From positions 1-7,198 of the forward strand of contig JAIXPR010000288.1 of the NCBI GenBank assembly GCA_027486155.1: 7,198 bases of DNA, read 5' to 3'. The first letter of the stretch is position 1. Each line of letters opens with the position of its first letter. The stretch comes from Pseudomonadota bacterium. GTDB lineage: Bacteria; Bdellovibrionota_C; UBA2361; OMII01. The notes beneath the pieces were generated by a model. It was not told the DNA's origin. It made no database searches and saw only the letters and a program-made list of their open reading frames with translations. Made by a program: the position numbers and the translations under genes. Shown here in pieces: positions 5,862 to 7,198 of the stretch.

Positions 5862-6010
5862 CCGGAGGGCCCGTCTCCCGACGGGCCGGAATCGCGACAG
5901 CCTTTCCAATTCGTACCTGGACCGCGATCCAATTTGTATCGTTGGAGCATACCCGGCCCGTCAGGCCCCTTTCGCCAAGGCTTCGGGGGACGAGGAGACG
6001 GGCCCTCCGG
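5862..6010. repeat. Nested 149-bp inverted-repeat element between convergent genes
   Basis: The outer arms are a perfect 17-bp inverted repeat, CCGGAGGGCCCGTCTCC at 5862-5878 and its reverse complement at 5994-6010. Inside them a perfect 10-bp inverted repeat joins GACGGGCCGG (5880-5889) to CCGGCCCGTC (5953-5962), offset by one unpaired base. Between are a smaller stem ATCGCG (5891-5896) with CGCGAT (5923-5928) and, on the 3' side, a CCCC/GGGG stem (5966-5969 with 5985-5988) holding GCC-AA-GGC (5974-5981). Folded as RNA from either strand this gives a long branched structure. It starts 6 bp after one stop codon and ends 17 bp before the other, so a bidirectional terminator or 3'-end stabiliser is the simplest role. 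No target-site duplication is visible. Confidence 0.75.
5868..5887 (+). terminator. Strong GC hairpin after the OmpA-type gene
   Basis: GGCCCGTC (5868-5875) pairs perfectly with GACGGGCC (5880-5887) around a TCCC tetraloop, 12 bp after the stop codon. A stem of 8 bp with seven G-C pairs would be very stable, but it is followed by GGAATCG, not a T tract. It is mutually exclusive with the larger nested fold of which both arms are part, and as it forms first during transcription it may dominate on the plus strand. Confidence 0.5.
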
Positions 6011-6027
6011 AACGCGCGCGGAATAGC

Positions 6028-6720
6028 CTAAAAATTCAACAACGCCATCACCATGAGCGCATTGATGTATCGCCCGCCATCCTCATCAAACCTTTGCGCG
6101 TATTCTCCCAGATAGCCGATTTCATATCGCCCCGGGCCTTGTTTGAAATACGGTCCGAAGAAGAAACGATCGCGATCGAAGCCTCCCGTAGGTCCTTTAT
6201 ACTGAGAATTGAGGTTCACAAAGATCTCATTGTAGCCCGTTAATCCGAAGTTGCCGGAATCGGAGAGGGCGTAACTTCCGCGTAGGAGATATCTCGTCCG
6301 ATTAGAGGGGCCCGCCGCGTCCTCTATAAATCGCTGCTCCTGGCGCAGCCGGTGTTGCCAATCGAGTCCCCACCGAGAATCCTTGACGAGCAGCTGTTGC
6401 CAGATTCGGTTCTCGTTTCGGAAGTCCTCCTGGTAGTTATTGTTCATGAACGTTGGCGTCCACGCGTATCCCAAGAAGAGCGCGATATTTGGATTGATGT
6501 TGTATCCCAGAGCTGGACGAATCAGCAGTCTCTCTAATCGTGAGATATCGTCGCCCACCCGTGGTTGCGCCTCCATGTACACAAACCACTCCTTGGTGAC
6601 ATTCACTTGCGTGATGACCTGGGTCCAACTTTGGACGTCGCTACTCTGCGCGTAGGAGGGAGTAGACGTCAGGGAGCTTGCGGTAAGGGCAGCGAAGATA
6701 AGGGCTGTTATGTTTCTCAT
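6028..6720 (-). CDS. DUF2490-type putative outer-membrane beta-barrel protein
   Basis: A predicted outer-membrane protein of unknown function. Residues 1-24 form a signal peptide (cut SYA|Q). The 206-residue mature part shows the alternating pattern of beta strands and the landmarks I associate with DUF2490: an opening VQSWTQVITQVNVTKEWFVYMEAQPR, LLIRPALGYNINPNIALFLGY, ENRIWQQLL (103-111), HRLRQEQRF (123-131), RTRYLLRGSY (141-150), NEIFVNLN (164-171) and DRDRFFFGPYF (182-192), then a GYLGEY strand. It ends in Phe (MALLNF), as many barrels do for recognition by the assembly machinery. The ATG at 6720 has GGAG on the minus strand (6726-6729) 5 bases upstream. No catalytic residues are evident. 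The family call is from memory of its pattern, not from a search. Confidence 0.82.
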   Translation of the reverse strand: MRNITALIFAALTASSLTSTPSYAQSSDVQSWTQVITQVNVTKEWFVYMEAQPRVGDDISRLERLLIRPALGYNINPNIALFLGYAWTPTFMNNNYQEDFRNENRIWQQLLVKDSRWGLDWQHRLRQEQRFIEDAAGPSNRTRYLLRGSYALSDSGNFGLTGYNEIFVNLNSQYKGPTGGFDRDRFFFGPYFKQGPGRYEIGYLGEYAQRFDEDGGRYINALMVMALLNF

Positions 6721-6844
6721 ACGAACTCCAGCGCAACGCCGTATCCATTATTTGGTAGGGCCCTACCGTCGGCCGTACCGGTCAACGATACGGCCCTCAC
6801 CTTGAGAGTCACGGTAACGCCTCTTTTGTCTGGTCTGAAGGACG
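6721..6844 (-). other. Intergenic region with two tandem palindromes
   Basis: This is 124 bp between two minus-strand genes. It contains the 14-bp perfect palindrome GGTAGGGCCCTACC (6754-6767) and, three bases further, GGCCGTA (6771-6777) pairing with TACGGCC (6789-6795) around an 11-base loop. Read on the minus strand, the loop stem comes first, then the palindrome, then AAATAATGG. Together they could end the upstream coiled-coil gene's transcript or act as an operator for the DUF2490-type gene. A minus-strand TTGACC (+ strand 6779-6784) resembles a -35 box, but no -10 lies at the right distance. Confidence 0.5.
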
Positions 6845-7198
6845 TTATCCGTTCGCCGCCTTATTCACGACGATAGTGCTCTGGGCTCCCGATGTTGTCG
6901 CGATATCCTGATTCGATGGGAGAGCAGGCATCGTTTCTGAGCTCCCTAATCCGAGCCACTCAAGCAGGCTTCGAATCGCGGACGGACGCTTCTGATGCAG
7001 CCCGATTAACTGGCGAATAGCTTGCGTCTCAGAGAGTAGAAGGACCTGATCGCGGTCTCCTTTCTCCTCGAGCTTCTCTACCCGGGTGCGTAACCAGTCT
7101 CGCTGGGAACGAAGGTCCTGAATCTCTGATTCCTTCATATCGAGGATTCGCTCCTGCAACGTAACGAGGTTCCTCAGACGCTGCATCTCCTCGTTGAG
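6845..7198 (-). CDS. Coiled-coil protein, C-terminal part (N-terminus outside window)
   Basis: Only the C-terminal 117 codons are visible. An ATG at 7186 exists, but the frame continues open to the window edge (LNEE before MQRLRN), and the GAGGAG before it touches the ATG, too close to act as a ribosome binding site. I therefore read the gene as truncated by the window. Roughly the first 70 visible residues are a heptad-rich, charged coiled coil (LQERILDMKESEIQDL, then QRDWLRTRVEKLEEK and LLLSETQAIRQLI), followed by a short hydrophobic helix (IRSLLEWLGLG) and a Ser/Thr/Pro/Ala-rich tail ending VVNKAANG. This layout recalls coiled-coil tails of DNA-binding proteins, but no such domain is visible here and I cannot assign a function. 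Confidence 0.75.
   Translation of the reverse strand, partial: LNEEMQRLRNLVTLQERILDMKESEIQDLRSQRDWLRTRVEKLEEKGDRDQVLLLSETQAIRQLIGLHQKRPSAIRSLLEWLGLGSSETMPALPSNQDIATTSGAQSTIVVNKAANG

Noticed and set aside
5616..5909. Minus-strand Arg/Leu-rich open frame opposite the OmpA-type gene's tail
   Set aside because: Its composition is the antisense reading of the Lys/Ala/Pro low-complexity tail. It has no start signal and no family pattern.
5862..6010. The palindromic element as a complete miniature transposon
   Set aside because: The arms look like terminal inverted repeats, but the flanks (AATCC and AACGC) do not form a target-site duplication. A terminator-like role between converging genes explains the position better.

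Overview
The window looks like chromosomal DNA of a Gram-negative bacterium. Four predicted secreted or outer-membrane proteins carry Sec-type signal peptides: an OmpA-domain protein, a DUF2490-type putative beta-barrel ending in Phe, an M48-type zinc peptidase and an unknown secreted protein. A 5-formyltetrahydrofolate cyclo-ligase gene followed after 12 bp by a YmdB-type metallophosphoesterase gene is an arrangement I associate with Alphaproteobacteria. That makes a proteobacterium plausible, but the sequence does not settle the lineage. I see no mobile element, CRISPR array, tRNA or rRNA.

Layout. (1) 2-634 (+): the C-terminal part of a polyprenyl-phosphate glycosylphosphotransferase (exopolysaccharide initiation), cut off at the left edge. 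(2) 3013 down to 657 (-): three genes on one strand, namely a secreted M48 metallopeptidase, a stand-alone response regulator with a degenerate receiver and no DNA-binding domain, and a secreted protein I do not recognise. The last two are about 7 bp apart and probably co-transcribed. The unknown gene converges on the glycosyltransferase gene, and a small hairpin spans both stop codons. (3) 3014-3254: a divergent control region with a 7-bp inverted repeat in front of the peptidase gene and repeated TAAAC motifs. (4) 3255-4688 (+): the cyclo-ligase and YmdB-like genes as a two-gene operon. (5) 4689-4940: a leader region with two overlapping small palindromes. (6) 4941-5855 (+): an OmpA-domain protein with a Lys/Ala/Pro-rich tail. 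(7) 5856-6027: a convergent intergenic region almost filled by a nested inverted repeat (17-bp perfect outer arms, 10-bp inner arms). (8) 6720 down to 6028 (-): the DUF2490-type protein. (9) 6721-6844: two tandem palindromes. (10) 7198 down to 6845 (-): the coiled-coil C-terminal end of a protein cut off by the right edge.

The theme is the cell envelope: surface polysaccharide initiation, a secreted peptidase, a peptidoglycan-anchored OmpA protein and an outer-membrane barrel, with a housekeeping folate/phosphodiesterase pair in the middle. The genes are mostly ordinary. The least explained parts are the 149-bp palindromic structure at 5862-6010 and the response regulator/unknown secreted protein pair.
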